DNA of 64,000 bases from Marchantia polymorpha subsp. ruderalis (taxonomy: Eukaryota > Streptophyta > Marchantiopsida > Marchantiales > Marchantiaceae), in the NCBI GenBank assembly GCA_037833965.1, contig AP031351.1:28966501-29030500 (forward strand), read 5' to 3'. The notes under the pieces were generated by a model that was not told the DNA's origin, did no database searches, and worked only from the letters and a program-made list of their open reading frames with translations. The translations under genes and the position numbers were made by a program. Positions within the stretch are counted from its first letter, which is position 1; each line of letters starts with the position of its first letter. Shown one piece after another: positions 43,295 to 57,340 of this stretch.

Positions 43295-46200
43295 ACTGCA
43301 ATCTTGTGAAAGACTTACATATGTATTGCTTTCTCTTAGCTCAGCAGTGAGGTGGTCGTTGTGCCGTGCTGTTCTCGCAGCCATTGTTTCGTTAACCCGG
43401 TTTCTATACGTCATGTGCTCAGAGGAATGTGCAACTCCTGGGGAGTTCTAACAACTTCTTAGATTTTGCAGGTTGAGTTGCAAGATAACACTATCATCAT
43501 CTCCCGAAGCATATTGATTCTCCGTGTTATGCGTGAAGCCTGAAGTATCGGACAAGAATGGTGTACATAGGACAACATAGAACGTAGAATTTCAGCTGCA
43601 AAAACAGGCACTACTCGATGACATCGCTATAAATGTGAAAACTTGTTATTCTTCTCGAGAATAACAAGGGCACGTTTGTCAGGAGCTACTGGCAACAGAC
43701 TAAGATGGTGTGGAACTTGGGAGTTCGAGGCATAAAAGTGCGACATAGCGGCAGTAGCGTCGCGAACGAAGCCTAGTAACCTGTCGAAACAGAGGTTGAA
43801 CCATACAAACCAGGCATGGTTCAAATAATACTTACCACACTAGAACAGGTTATTGTTTTGTTAGCTCCATTTCCCCTTTCGGAACGAGAAAAATTTCCTA
43901 GTTATTTTTTGGACCCAAGAATTGGTCAGCGTTCCAGGAAGCGAATTCGTCTGACTTACAGCTTAAGCGTATTCTGCTTTGCGGAAGTAAGAGAATCTGA
44001 AGAGGCGCTTTCCTGAAACTTTAAGGATCTGATAACTGGGACTCTGCGAATGGCTTCCACATCTGACCGGCCAGTATCAGCATCTGCAAACGGAAGGAGG
44101 GCCTTGTCGACAGTCACTTCGATTGAGCATCTGGCGATAGAGCACCCCATACTTTGTTCAATAACTCTTCAACGAGTTGAGGAGGAATTTGATTCTGAAG
44201 TAGCCAGAAGTCAGCAAAGATCTGGTGAACACTGGAAGCAACACCCACCTTGTGAAAGATGCGAGTCTTCCCGTCACTTCTCTGATCATGATCACCGATC
44301 GCCTTTTGTCATCGGACAGCTTTTTCATCTCATCAGAAATCGACAACACCCACGGTGCCGGTTCTCCACTTCTCATAGTGAGTTCAGTGTACGAGAGGAA
44401 GACTACTCTTCAACAGAATCAGCTGAAGATCAGAAAGAAATGCCATCCAGTCTGCTCCAAATTAAGTACGACTCCAGAACGAATTCAGTCTCTCATTGTG
44501 TTGTTTGAAGTCTCGAGAAAAGTAATGGCATTTGCTTCCAGCTGCTGAGTTGCTTGGTTTAGACACTTCCTGTGGTCCTCTGACGATGGGAACTGGAACA
44601 TGTTGACCAAGACCGTCGACGTGGGACGGAAGATCTTACGTATATGTTAGATACATAAACATTCGCAACGAGAATTTCAACAGTAAATGTTTGTCGGAAA
44701 GTTCTTCTTGGATAAGAGGTTACATTCCTTCTTCCGTGATGGTTATTAATTTTTTTACCGTGTTCACACTGCAGAGAGGTCAACCCGGGAATCCATCGAA
44801 TCCACGCGGGCCATTGCAGGAAATGGAAGAAAACAATGCTCCAGCCTTTAAGGATGCTCTAAAATCTGCGGGTTGTACGAGACCCTGAGAGTGATGAGAC
44901 AAACGACCATGTAGAGGTGGGACCCCACCTCTGAGCAATGAGTGACCAGCGACCTGCAAGGACTCTAAAAATCATATACTGAAAATCTGGTAGAGATCTC
45001 TCGTGTCTCCGAATTTGGAGCATGTTCGAGGACCCTCGCCTTCTGCCGAAACTGAAATCGTTTCCATCGGTGAGAGTAGTGCTTGAGAACGTGAGGTGTT
45101 TTGGAATGTTCAGGCTACTCTTTACAGCATTGGCTCTATATTCTCTCGTGAAAGAGCAGCCAAAGGTAACACTCTTTGCAAATATAAGAGAGTCGAAATT
45201 TCAGATGGTCCACATAACTAATCAAGCTCTGGTAGTAGACTAGATCTGAGAACGAACGTTGCTTATATCGACCCATCTGAACGCTATCGAGTTCAAGAGT
45301 AACCAGGTTCCTTCACAACTTGTACTTGATTTTCTTCTAAACCAGGGGACTGTGCGACACAGCGAGCAACAGAGCTAAGTGGAGCGCCATACTTAGAACG
45401 TGTTTGTCCAGCTGAGCAGAGGAAAGAATAGCAGACGAGGATTCTCTAATTTATCTTTTGGTTTTTTTTTTTAAATCTACGAAAAGCTTGGCCAGAAGTC
45501 GTCGAAGACTAAATACTGGGTCGAGTAAAACAGAAATATACTGATTTCATCTCTTGGTCTGTTACAGATGTTATTAAAACTACCTGTATTTTTGTTGGCT
45601 AGGTAATTGTGTTCGTTCCTCTTTTAAGCAATTACTTTTAGCCGGATCTTATTCGTCGTTCGAATGTTTAATCGCTTGTTGGTATTTCGTTCTCTGTTTT
45701 AAGCTCCTGCCTCTGTGGCCCGGTGAGATATCAAGCTAATTCCGATATTCTACCGAAAGTATGTTCCATTTCACTGCAGCCGTTGATGAAACATAGTGAG
45801 ATCCAACCACACAGTGCTTGCTCCTCTCTGTTTCAATCAGTAGGCTGAAATTGCAAAATCTGTAGATGTGAAGTTGCAATCTCAGCAAAGCGTGATAATA
45901 TGACTCAAGCATAAGATACCAAGGCGCCGATCAAGGTAACATCGTGCGTAGAATAGATTAGAGACGGCAGATTGGACAATGTGATGTGATGGTTAGCTTA
46001 ATTCATAGCCATACTTGTCTGCATGCCTACGGTTTTATTGATGACACGTAAGGAACGTAAGCTGGACAGAACAGCTATTGCAGTGACCTACATTTTGGGA
46101 ACTCATATCGTGCTCTCAACCGTTCGTAAAAATAGGGTGTAGGGTATGAAGCTCTCCCGATCCACCTTATCAGACACACAACTTAAAGAAAGTAGACAAC

Positions 46201-46405
46201 TTTCGAGTTCAGACAGGAGAGTTTCAGCATGGAGCCTCCCCAGATGGCAGGATGCCCAAGAAAAAGGCAGTAAGTATCTTCTTAATGTATCCAGACTTCA
46301 GCTGCTGCAGCTTGTTGCAATGTTGATTCTTGCTTTTGATCGCTGCAGCAGGCATACGGCATGGCGAAGCTATCTACATTGTGGAGGTGTAGTTATTTTG
46401 TAGAA
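43295..46405. other. Spacer with weak open frames
   Basis: The longest plus frame (44050-44508, 152 codons, ATG start MASTSDRPVSAS) competes with an overlapping frame at 44225-44548, and neither matches a family I know. Further short frames at 44691-44888 and 45022-45243 could be exons of one gene, but no convincing splice chain was found. Confidence 0.35.
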
Positions 46406-46407
46406 AT

Positions 46408-48300
46408 CTAGCCCAATAGAGAGTAGATGGTTTGAAGAGCTGTCATGAAGAGGAGCAGCGTCGCTGCAAACAGCGACATCACGATCCATGGCCTGCTACA
46501 ATGTTTATCCACGAACTCTGTGTACAGATGCCGAAACTTTTTCTTGTAGCAATCATTCACCTGCTTGCGGAGGTCGGTCGACTGGCGCGTGTGTTCGAAG
46601 TAGCAATGCTGAATCAGATTGTTGAACATGACGGCGACATCCTTGTTCTCCCCAAGAAAGCTCAGTCGGATGACGGGGTCGTTCCCCATCATCAGAAGCC
46701 GGACATCCTCCTCCGTGTTCACCAAGTCATTCATGCATTGCAGGTAGCTCATGAGAACATGCTGATCACGAGTGATACCCGAGCTCATAGTGGACTCAAA
46801 CGCTACCAAATTTCGCAGGATCCTCTCGGTGCTGTCGTCGATGTGTAGCTGTGGAAGCGAAAGAGTTGCCTTTTGAGTAAGTCTACTAGCCTCTTGAAAC
46901 TTCAGTGTACAGCCGCGCGATTTGTCTCCCACTACGTTGATTCCTGCTTTCTGAAGGTCTGAAACTGGAGGCAGGTGAACCTTGGGTCTGTGCTGCGGAA
47001 GAATCGATTGTAAATCTTCTTTAGAAAGAGGCGCTTTCTCTTCTGTCGAGCCTTTGATCAGCGACGCGATTCTCCCGGAAAGAGATTTAGAGGAACGAAG
47101 ACCAGTGACCTGACTAGTGCTACGGCTGTCATCAACTTCCGGTCGTACCTGACTAGTGCTACAGCTGTCATCAACTTCCGGTCGTACCGTCCTGTATAGA
47201 CATTCTAGCAGATGTTCACAGTCATTGAAATCGACTTTGTCCATCCGATGTAACATCTCTTTCGAGTTCGAGCAGTCTCCTGGGACTTGGGGTAAAACGT
47301 TGGCTACAGCAACTTTGACAAGATGCTTCAATGCCGTATCAGCTTTAGTTTCGTCGATATTCACAATGTCGTGCGGTGTTGAATCTATGCCGTCCTCGTT
47401 GTTAGGCGACGAGCTCGTTGTTTCTTTACGAGCACTGAAAACGAATTTCAAGACATTTCTGAGCAGACTGAGAGGAATCTGATTTTCCAGTAGCCACAGG
47501 TCCGATCGTTTCATATGGCCATTGCAAGGGAGTCCTAGTCGATCGAAAATCGTTCTCAGCGGTGTGTGAAACCTGCTAAAATGTGAAAACAGACGCTCGA
47601 TTTCACGAACTTTCTCGGACTTCTTAGACTTATCCTGCGTGGAGTTGCAGTCCCAGTACATGTAAAGCATGAAACTGACCAAGAAAACTGCATCTAACAT
47701 TAGCAGACGCCTAGCTTTTTGGGGGTTCATGAGAAAGCCATCATCGTACAAGCCGATAATGTCCTCCAACTCGGCACTGGGAAGCACTTCGTCGCACATT
47801 TGGTCTTCGTCAACTTTCATGATCTCCATGAACTTCTCTGCCACTTCTTCTCTTTGTTGGTCCATTCTGTTCGCCTTTTTGCGTTTGATTTGCTTGGGAG
47901 CAGGGCTGACTGGTTCGACAACCTTCTGATGCTGTTGCTGGTATCGATGGTGCACTTCAGCACCCAGTTCCACAAGCAGCTCAGCTCGAATCTCAGGTGC
48001 CAGTTCGTCCTTACTTACGTAGCTTTGCAGATACTGCATTAGGTCCGGCCGCTGACTCTTCTTGTACTCCCTATCGTAGAGACCAAACGATATGAGCTCC
48101 GGCTCGTAATGATCTGGTCTGACCCGACGGATAGGAGCTAGAACTCGACACATTGGCTTCCTCCCTTTACAACTCTCGGATTGAGCTCCATTGCCTCCCG
48201 GTGAAAGAGCACCATCTTGAAATCTAACTCTGTGTACAACAGCTTCTGCCGGAAGATCACGATTGCAAACATTCATGCGGGGAATGTCCGGACTCTTCAT
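46408..48300 (-). CDS. DUF247 family protein, copy 1
   Basis: A single exon of 630 residues starting at an ATG. The family layout is complete: MCRVLAPIRRVRPDHYEPELISFG-like N-terminal block (about 50-75), LMLDAVFLVSFMLYMY (about 200-220), LWLLENQIPLSLL (about 270), the RNLVAFES and QCMNDLVNTEEDVRLL blocks (about 505-545), and a single C-terminal membrane helix in the last 28 residues preceded by SRPWIV. DUF247 proteins are land-plant membrane-anchored proteins; in grasses some act as self-incompatibility determinants, but most have no known role. Residues about 372-398 carry a tandem 13-residue duplication (39-bp unit, 47108-47185). It is closely related to the gene at 59068-61002, especially in the last 130 residues. 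Confidence 0.9.
   Translation of the reverse strand: MKSPDIPRMNVCNRDLPAEAVVHRVRFQDGALSPGGNGAQSESCKGRKPMCRVLAPIRRVRPDHYEPELISFGLYDREYKKSQRPDLMQYLQSYVSKDELAPEIRAELLVELGAEVHHRYQQQHQKVVEPVSPAPKQIKRKKANRMDQQREEVAEKFMEIMKVDEDQMCDEVLPSAELEDIIGLYDDGFLMNPQKARRLLMLDAVFLVSFMLYMYWDCNSTQDKSKKSEKVREIERLFSHFSRFHTPLRTIFDRLGLPCNGHMKRSDLWLLENQIPLSLLRNVLKFVFSARKETTSSSPNNEDGIDSTPHDIVNIDETKADTALKHLVKVAVANVLPQVPGDCSNSKEMLHRMDKVDFNDCEHLLECLYRTVRPEVDDSCSTSQVRPEVDDSRSTSQVTGLRSSKSLSGRIASLIKGSTEEKAPLSKEDLQSILPQHRPKVHLPPVSDLQKAGINVVGDKSRGCTLKFQEASRLTQKATLSLPQLHIDDSTERILRNLVAFESTMSSGITRDQHVLMSYLQCMNDLVNTEEDVRLLMMGNDPVIRLSFLGENKDVAVMFNNLIQHCYFEHTRQSTDLRKQVNDCYKKKFRHLYTEFVDKHCSRPWIVMSLFAATLLLFMTALQTIYSLLG
47108..47185. repeat. 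In-frame 39-bp tandem duplication in DUF247 copy 1
   Basis: Two units differing at one base encode RPEVDDSxSTSQV twice. The unit is absent from the paralogue at 59-61 kb and preserves the frame, so it is a recent length change in the acidic linker. Confidence 0.9.
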
Positions 48301-50120
48301 CCTCTGATGCGGCTTCTGCTGTATCTAAAAACGCGTGGATCGGACCTGTGATATAACCCGCATCGGCATCACTTCATGCTCTGTACATGCGTACCAAACG
48401 AGAAGCGAACCAGTGGCCGCCGAAGACGGAGGGTCGAGCTCAAAAGAGTTGTAAGGTATCTCACATATCTCATGGTGTTCTTCAAGAGGCATGCTTACGA
48501 ACTCATGAAAGCAGTCGGCGCTCCAAGAGGTGAAGAGGGTTCTTCTTCGATGAAGAGAGAGATGCAACATTGTGAAAAGTGAAATTCAGATATCGGATCA
48601 TCGGAAGGGGCAAAAACAGGAATCCGTGTCCAATAGAATAATATTCAGGCCTTTGAAATCTACAAGTCAACTTGCTTGTGTACGCATGCACTGGAGTTCA
48701 TGCACAAAAGTCATACTTGCATCCTTGGGTCAACAAAGAGGACCGCTCGGGTGCGGTGGCTGCTATGCGATGTCAAGTGGTCCTCATTCAGCGGAACTGG
48801 TTGACCACTGGGAATGAATGATGCAAGTCCTGAGGAAACCTGGACGTTGTTTTACATCTGATCTGCACTACTTGAAACTTTTGATGATCTGCTAAATGCC
48901 TTGTATCCCAAACACACATAGGATTTTGACTGACACCGTCAGTGCTGATTAACTTGCCACTGGTTGACCTCAATTGCATCCTGATAACTATGCACTGACG
49001 TTCTAATAGTTTTTGTATGTTTCTAGTTCTGGACAGGCAGTTATATGTAAGGAAAAGTAACGTCGTTGAAAGAAAAAGCAACCTCATGCAAAGCTGAGCA
49101 TTTCCAAATTGTACACTACACTTTCTAGATATTCTGTTCATGGTGGCAATGCATTGCGGTACTTTGCAACTGTCCACTGCCTACTGCCAAATTATTAACA
49201 TGATCGAGTTTGATTTTGTACAAATCTGAAAGTGACTATGTTTCATGCAAAGGTTGATTCTCCATAAGAAATGGAGTAGATACGATACGGAAAAGTACAT
49301 CTGCCGATTTGTGTTGTATAGGAGCGATAATAAGAAGTTGATGCACGTCACTATACACATTGATGTTCAGACACTCTGCTTCAGATAAACTTCTCTCATT
49401 AAAGAACAAAGTAGAAAGCAGAAAGTTGCCGTATGGAGAAAATGAAAAGTGTAGATTCCTAAGAGCCCTCGATGCAAGTGATCAGGGATGGACTGCATTC
49501 TTGACCCGAATAGAGAAAATGAAAAGTTTAGATTCCTAACCGCCCTCGATCCAAGTGATCGGGGATGGACTGCATTCTTGACCCGTTTGATGTATGTGAA
49601 AACGAGACAGATCTGACCTGACTTCAGCTTCTAGATATTCCAATGACGCAAGTTATTTCATAGCTTAGGCTTTGATGACCTTTTCTTGTGATCAGCTTTG
49701 GTTCTTAGCTTTGTATTTGTTCAGAGAGCCAAAGTTGAATCAACAAGCGCATCTCTATTTCAAATAAATACAAGTGTTTACTTGTAGCTATTTACTTGTA
49801 GTATAATCTTGTTAGCATATAGAAACTTTACTTGATAGCATAATCTTGTTAGCATATAGAAACTTGGGTTCTCCGTGATCTATTTTTTCTCTTACCAGTA
49901 GGATACGACCTGGCTTGCTCTATATATACTTACATACAGATGAGATATGTGTGCTTCTCGCCCATTTCAAATAACCATGTACAATATCTCATTACGAATC
50001 TGCTTTGACACCTCATGTGCAGCCTCTCTTATTTTGGCAATTGTCAAATATGTCATAATCAACGGACTTATGGCTTCAATCAATTTTTATGTATCGCAAA
50101 TATGACCACAATGTTAAATT
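48301..50120. other. Spacer upstream of DUF247 copy 1
   Basis: No gene recognised. It includes a 77-bp two-copy tandem repeat at 49436-49588 and a short repeat of TAATCTTGTTAGCATATAG at about 49800-49865. Confidence 0.5.
49436..49588. repeat. Two-copy tandem repeat, 77-bp unit
   Basis: Units beginning GAGAAAATGAAAAG at 49436 and 49513 each end in GGACTGCATTCTTGACCCG and differ by a handful of substitutions. Confidence 0.85.
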
Positions 50121-52120
50121 GCTTGAATTTACTTGAATTGCTTACAATCCATGATCACCTCAAGTGAAAGATCCATTAATGACAATATGTAACTCATCTT
50201 TCTCCCAGCAAACCACGGAGAAATCACTTTCCACACGCTTATACAAAAATATACATTAGCAAAGACTCTAGCTAATGTACACAATTTGGGAAATTGAGGG
50301 TCAACCGCACTCCATGATTCATGCAAACCGAAGGATTCGAGCATTTGATCCATTATTTTGCAGAAGCCATTGTCTCATTGATAAGGTTTTTGCATGTCTT
50401 TCTGTTCTTGTTTCAACGCATCAATTACTCATTGTTGAATTTCTTTTTAAAGCAAAATCGGAATCTAATGATGAGATCCACGAAAGCTTGATGGAAACAT
50501 AGTAGCAAATTTGTGATAAAAACATGGGAATAAAGATGTTGCCGGTGCTTTGTTGCCATTTCTTTTTGGCTCGATCTTATATATAACTACTGCCAGACTA
50601 ATGACTAAATTTCTAACTAAACAAATCATAACATTTATCTCACTGCTATCAAATGACATCACAATAAACAAACTTTATTCTCAAACAAAAATTACAACTA
50701 CATTCTTGGAAATCATGAAAAAAATGTTACATGATTGCCAAGAACCTAAGAAGATGACTAGATCTTTTTCCTGAATTTGCAATTCAAAAAGTGGACATTG
50801 CTTTTCTGTGAGATCTTGAAGACATTTGATGAATCTAGAGAACAAAATTTCTTCTTGTGGTACTAGCAATGTAGAATGCTGTAAGGCTTTGAACACAATG
50901 TCAAACTCTAGAACGTTTGATATCAATGAAAATAACTCAATTCATCACATGTCCCATCAGTTTGAAATCAAGATTCTTTGTTCCATGTACTAAACAATAG
51001 GACTCCAATGAGTCAAAAGTCAAGCCAACACTATTCCCAATAGTAACCAGCAAGTTGCAGCGACCTTTGAATATTTAGATTGCATTTTGCTGCTTAAGAT
51101 TTATTGTCAATGCAATTATCTAATAGTGATGATTAACTTCAAGTAAACTTTTTCATTGAGATATATGGAAATAACGGCTTGAACCACAAATTTGAGTTGG
51201 TGTGCATCATACCATAATCTACTTTTGTTGCAATCTTTTTGCTTGATTCAATTAAAATCACAAGTTACTATTTCATATACTCAACCTGTAATATTCCAAG
51301 CACCATCTGAAAAGGTTGATAAGAGCATATATTTCCAAGATGGACAAATTGCATCCATAGCCTCTTGAACAAGTTGTCTCCAGTATGCCATCCGTAAAGA
51401 GAGAGATAACATATATGGAAGCAACAAAGTCTGGTGCTCATAATAAACTTCACTCAAACGTCTAAATACTATATGCTCTTAACAGTTGATCAAATGCAAC
51501 TTGAAGATCAAATAGTTTCGTGTCTAGACTTGTGATATTTACGTTGATATCAAGATATAGTTGATCATCAAACTCTACATAATAAGCTTAGATAGTATTC
51601 ACAAAAGCAATAGCATCAAAAAAACTTTGTTGGAAGTCTAGTGACAAAGCACAATATTCACTCCACTTCACCAACTATTGGCTTTCAAAATGCTATGAAT
51701 ACACTCTGGTGGATATGGAATCTTAAAGTACTTTGTGATCCTAGTAAGCTTGAGCTTTTGTCTGAACTTTTCTTCACTGTTCCATACTTGGCAGAATCGA
51801 CACAAAACAAATGTAACGACACCAGACAAGTGTTTTCGCATGAAGATCTTCTACTTATACCCAAGTTCATGAGTGACATTAAATGTTGTTTTGTGCTTTT
51901 TTAACAACATTTCATCAATAGCAACTCTTCAACATTGCACAAAAAAAAACATCAATTTTTGAACAATGGATAAAAGAAAATGATAACTGACTTCCAACTT
52001 TTTTATGGCATCAGGCAAAAATCACTTATGGCAAATGTGGCAAGGACGCATGCAAATGCTCTTGCTCATGTGACATCTAACATGGCATGTTAATACAACT
52101 TTTAGTCAAATTGGAATAGA
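50120..52120 (-). mobile_element. Probable hAT-like transposase relic
   Basis: The minus strand at 50353-50129 reads FPKLCTLARVFANVYFCIS followed at the right distance by a GRKMSYILSLMDLSLEVIM stretch, resembling the C-terminal dimerisation region of hAT/ZNF862-like transposases (pattern FP.L..LA......S....ER.FS......R.RL....L..L). Upstream pieces at 51453-51268 and 51879-51685 fit the same strand but are weak. There are many stops; it is a dead copy at best. Confidence 0.35.
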
Positions 52121-54780
52121 ATATCAAGTTGGTGCATACATTTTGTAGCATATCAATACATGTGTGATTGCTTTGGAGGAGAAAAGTACTGAATCTTCTT
52201 TTGGGTACAACCTATGTACTTTACATTTTAATACAAAGATGTGCATAATAGAATATGTTATTCCTCCAATGTTGAAATTTTATTGCATTTAGAACACGAT
52301 CTTCAAAACATACAATTTTGTTACACAACGCGTATTTATTTCAATTTCTCAATCATATTCTAGAAAATATATTGTTCAAGTTTTAAATTTGTTGCACTAC
52401 AAATATTAAGTTATGCATGACAAGTTAGGAGGATTGATTATTTTTTTGATATTACTTAACTTCGTGGATTTGGAACAATTCATATTTGGTTTATAGAATA
52501 CCAAAATTGTTCACACATTCTTTGTTCATGTTTAGAAATATATAGTGTTTTAATTAAATGAGTCTATCAAGATTGCAATTTATACTGCATCCAGATATAT
52601 TTGAAAAATCGGGAAGTTATGATCAATTCATAAGAAGAAGAAACGAAACAAAAATCATTAAATAGTATCAATATGAAATATATATTACTTGAATTTAGAT
52701 TGATGACTATTTCAACTAAAGATTCTACAAATATATCCATCTGAATCTCATCAAGTAACTGGATAACTTTTATAAAAGTATCACAATCAATTGTGATATA
52801 ATGAAAACACTAGTCAAGAAATTATTTGATGGGATCTCATTCTAACACAAATTAGTCCCTGGGACTCATCAAGTTTTATCAGATTGGGACTCCACCAACA
52901 TGCACACCGTTGTCAAGTTCTAAAATCTGTTACTATATATATATATGATACAAGTTGCAGACTCGAAAAGAGAGAGGTTGTGAGAGGTGAGAGAGAGTGA
53001 CAGGTTATAGACTCTAAAAGTTTGTACCTGATCTTTTGAGAAAAATTCTAACGAAAATAAGATATTTGGAAAACTTTCCTTCATCAGTTTGGTAACAAAG
53101 TTGCAAGCTTGGAATCAAATTAAAAAAAAGTCACAAAATAAACTCATGAAGCATTGGAGATTATGCTCTTAATTACGTCATGAAGATGTTTTCTCTCAAT
53201 TTCATGGATGTAGCATATTGGTGTTGGGCTTAGATGCTAACTCGGCTATAGAATCTCATCTCATGTTCAGGAATTTTTGATCTTGATATTGAGCTACCTT
53301 TTCTTGTACGAGTATGAATTCCGGACTGGCTATGAACCTCGGACCCTAAACATTTATCAATCACAAATTTGGACTCTTCGTGAACGAATTTCCGTGATTT
53401 TGAGTCCAAACAGACGTCGTTTGGGTCTTCTAAAAGCTTAAGTTTGATCACTTTGAGCATTAGTTGATTCATCTTATCCACGATACCCATTATGCACCAA
53501 TGCAAGCAGTATTAAGGAGCTGGTTGACCTTGCTTGTCCCTTTGGTTTCTTGTTGATATCGGGACTCCTTTGAGTTAAAGTAGATCATTTGCCTAGAAAT
53601 TGAATATTTCAAAAGTATGTAACAATGGGAGCAAGGAGATGTTGTTGGATACATCTCTTGTCGACACATATGACTTGACAGAATCAAAATTGTCTCTAAA
53701 TTTGATTGATACTAGAACATGGATGACAACCGCATAGATGTGATAAAACAAAACTTGATAGTTTAAAATAAACAACTTGTGTTAAGATAGAATTTTTCAA
53801 ATAATCAAATCTCACTAGTTATATAATGAGCACAATATGATACATGAGTAAAGAAATAGCTATGTGAAATACCTTGAAAGCATCCAATTCTTGTCAAAAT
53901 CCATCGACCTCGGCAAGCGTACCACTAACTCCTTGTATATGTATGTATACTGACGCCAGCCAGGTGTGTGACGGTCAATGGATACTTTCTGGCACGAGTA
54001 ATGTACATGACTGACTACAGCAGAATGAGACACAAAGTCTTGGTAGAGATTTTACATGATGTCAATCTGGCACTTTATTGATGGTTTAGTAAGTCAAGAG
54101 AATACAAGTAAATCTCATGTAGCTTGGTAATACTTGCTCGAGACATTTGTACTATCCCGATGCAAAGCAACGAAGTTTCTGTCATTGTAAAATATGAGTT
54201 CCAACGGACCTTCAAGCTCCTTCGCTTTTGAAGTTTCAATGACTTCCGTGTGTCCTTGTCTTGTTATCTTTGGGTGTACTGTACGCTGAAGAGGCGTCCA
54301 AGGAATTTGATTGCTCGAGTACAGTTTCAGAATCTGCAGGTAAAATATCGCAGAGTAAATGCTTCTTTGTTTCCTGCAGTATATTGCTTGTACCTTGAGG
54401 TCATCATTCGATCGAGGTCTTGCTCATTTACAACCTTGAGTTAATGCAAGTTTCACTTAAATGGGATCCATTGATTACAGTCATATCACTGGGAAGCGCA
54501 GGATCTGAAATGTAAATTGAATTAAGCTCTAACCGTTATATACAAACTTCACGAAAGCAAAGAAGCCTAAACAAAAACAATGATATTATGTATACATTTT
54601 TTAGTCGGAATGTTCCTCACCAAATAGATACATCCAATATTTTTCATAGAGTTCTTGAATTAGTAGTAAATTATTTTTCTTCATTATCCTTGATGAATTT
54701 TACATAAATTTATATTCTAACCCTTTATAAGTTGAATATTCTTTATGGGAATATTCATGGTTCGTATATCGATCATAAAA
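52120..54780. other. AT-rich spacer
   Basis: No gene could be recognised. A minus frame of 91 codons at 53230-53505 has no family resemblance. A (TA)n run lies at about 52937-52946. Confidence 0.45.
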
Positions 54781-57340
54781 AAATTATGTTTGAGTTGAAT
54801 TTATTATATATCTTGGTGAAAATATGCAAAAACTGTAATATGAATTCAATTTACTGCGCAACAAAGCTAATACAAAAACATATGGAAGCGAGCGCCAGAC
54901 AAGTGCCCAACAAGCAATAGCAATTGAGCGAAAAATAAACGGACGAGAGAGCATGAGACGGCAAAACCGTGCAGTGGCCAATCCCCAGCAGAACACCACC
55001 TATCAGAAGTTCATCCAGCCCGAACCGCAAAATAACCTTGAAGACAAAACACAAAAAATCCGTGAAGGAGGGGCTCACCTACCCAAGCTCCAGAAAAATC
55101 ACCCACATAAACAAGCGGAAGAGAAAAGAGAAGACGGGAAAGTGCTGCGAAAATGAGCCGGAACAAAGCCCTAGGGGAAATAGTTTCAACCAAACAAGGT
55201 CAAAATCGGCAATCTAACAGCCCATATCAAAACCACAAGCTAATCATTACCTGACAATCACCTATTCAAGAGATGCACATTCTAGCAAATCTGCAAGACA
55301 ACCAAGCGTAACATGAAATCTTGATTAGAAAACTAAGATCAGCGTGGATCTATAATCCTCCTAGAAGAAGTCAAAAATAGATGAGTTTCCATTGCTGCCC
55401 ATTGTGTGATGAGCTTTTGTTATTCTTTCCATTTCAGAGTAATATTCTAAGCATTTGTTGAAGTATCTCTCAATTCTAGCAATGAATTTGCTAACTAATA
55501 ATTTTTAGAAGCATTGGAGCAATGATAAAAAGTTATTTGAGACTAGTACATACGTTCGACTCTTTCCATTGAGCAATAACCTTGTCAATTGTGTTGCAAA
55601 CTCTAGTATAAATGTTGATGTTGACAACTAGATGAGAGTATAGAATTTGATTCCTACTCTGCGAAAGATGCCTACATAAAAATGAGCGCCCAAGTAAGAA
55701 AGCCATTGTATTAAATTCTAGAGTGAAGGAGGTTGAAGCTTCTATGGATTAGTAAAGCTGCGCCTTCATCCTTGGCCTATTTCTAACTTGTGGCACATAA
55801 GATGTATAAGTCTTTGCGAATGAATTTTCCACTCAGTGTCATAGAAAATAAATCCACCTTGTGTTCTTGTAGAGCAATGATATTTGAATACTCCACACAT
55901 TTAATGTAGAAAACTTTTATTTTGTATTTCCTGGTATTTTCATTGGAGCATCTCACATTCCAAGATACAATATTTACCGTGACAGTCTCAAGATTTATCT
56001 TGGTGCAATTCATTACTCAGTGAAGTATTCAATGTGTATCGAATCATAGAAGTCGTCAAAAAGTTTGTCAACAGAAAAAACAATAGCACTACGTGTCAAG
56101 AAGTATTTCTTGTTGAGAAGAGCATAAGAAGCTTTCTCGCCTGCCTTGATAGTGGTTTCGTCTCTCACTTTTGTACTTAGAGCACTTCATGCAAACAGGT
56201 CTAGACTTCAGAGCAAAAGAAAATGTATTCTTAAGAGGCGCATGTTTCTTAAAGCCAAAATTTTGCATTATTGTTTCATGTGTCTCCTTAATACCAGCTT
56301 TTTTTGAGATTCCACCTGCTCAAAGAAGTTACCCTCACTACATCTTTCAGTCTTAGCAAGATTAGTAGTAGTGCAATCATGGTTAATGTCACACATATCT
56401 TCAATTTGCAAGAAAAGCTTCTCTTCTGCAGCAAAAAACGGGGCATTCTCTTGAGGATCAAAAACTTCTAGCTGAGTGGAAGTTGCAATAGAAACCATAT
56501 CATTTGCAAAAGTTTTTTTGGGTTTTAGCTCTTTGCATTAAATCCACATTTCCGAGAATAGAGTTCCCCGTGGAACCAGCAAAGGAACCCACTCCAATCA
56601 ATTTGGTACCTTTCTTCTTTCTTGTAACCAACTTTTGTTCCTATGAATGTGGAGTAGACAAGGTGAAAAAAGTCCGTTCACAATTGTTTCCACTACCTTT
56701 TTTGCTGTGAAAGATAAGAGAGTCTTGAAAAGCGTTTTTCCAACATTCAAAAGGGAGGATGCTTCTTAAATCTTGGGGTTGAACTTGAAGTTCATGACAA
56801 ATAAAGGGATTATTTGTGCAAATTCTCTCCAATAACTGCCTGCCTTGTGGAGACTATTACTCTGTAACTTGGAATTTGCATTTCCATAGGAATTAAGCTT
56901 GGAGTAGCTTGGTCATTTGGATCACCTCAGCACAAAACCTACAAGACTCAGTATCACTACTCACAAGGTACTTCCTTTGAACACGCTTCCACCTTTATGC
57001 TCCAGAAAAGTGGATTCAACTCTTCTATAGTCTATGGATTGGACCATACTGCAAAGCAAAGAAGTAGACAAGATGATGATTTCATTATTAACCTCTTTCT
57101 TTGAAATAATTTCTCTAGTTTTGTCCAGAGTAGCCTCTTTTATCGTGCTCGGTGGAGACTTATGAGGATTGTTGTGCCGCCTCCACAATATGTTATCAAC
57201 AGGAGCAGAGGTGAACATAATATTGCTTTGACATTGGTTGCCAAAAATATTAATTTCGTGGTTAAACGGTTAAAAATTTGTTTCAAGCTTTTAATCAACT
57301 TGGAACCCAGTCCACTTCAGAAAAGAAAAATTGTTTTTTC
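54780..57340 (-). mobile_element. LINE (L1-like) relic
   Basis: The minus strand at 56010-55783 reads VNIVSWNVRCSNENTRKYKIK followed by NIIALQEHKVD, the start of a LINE apurinic endonuclease (family pattern SWNVRG...K...IK.....DI..LQE.K). Upstream on the same strand (57218-56268) are several broken frames in the position expected for ORF1. Further downstream the endonuclease decays into stops before any reverse-transcriptase motif is seen. It is an inactive fragment. Confidence 0.6.

Noticed and set aside
44050..44548. 152-codon ATG frame
   Set aside because: It overlaps another frame of similar length, lacks any recognised domain and has no paralogue in the window; listed only as a spacer note.
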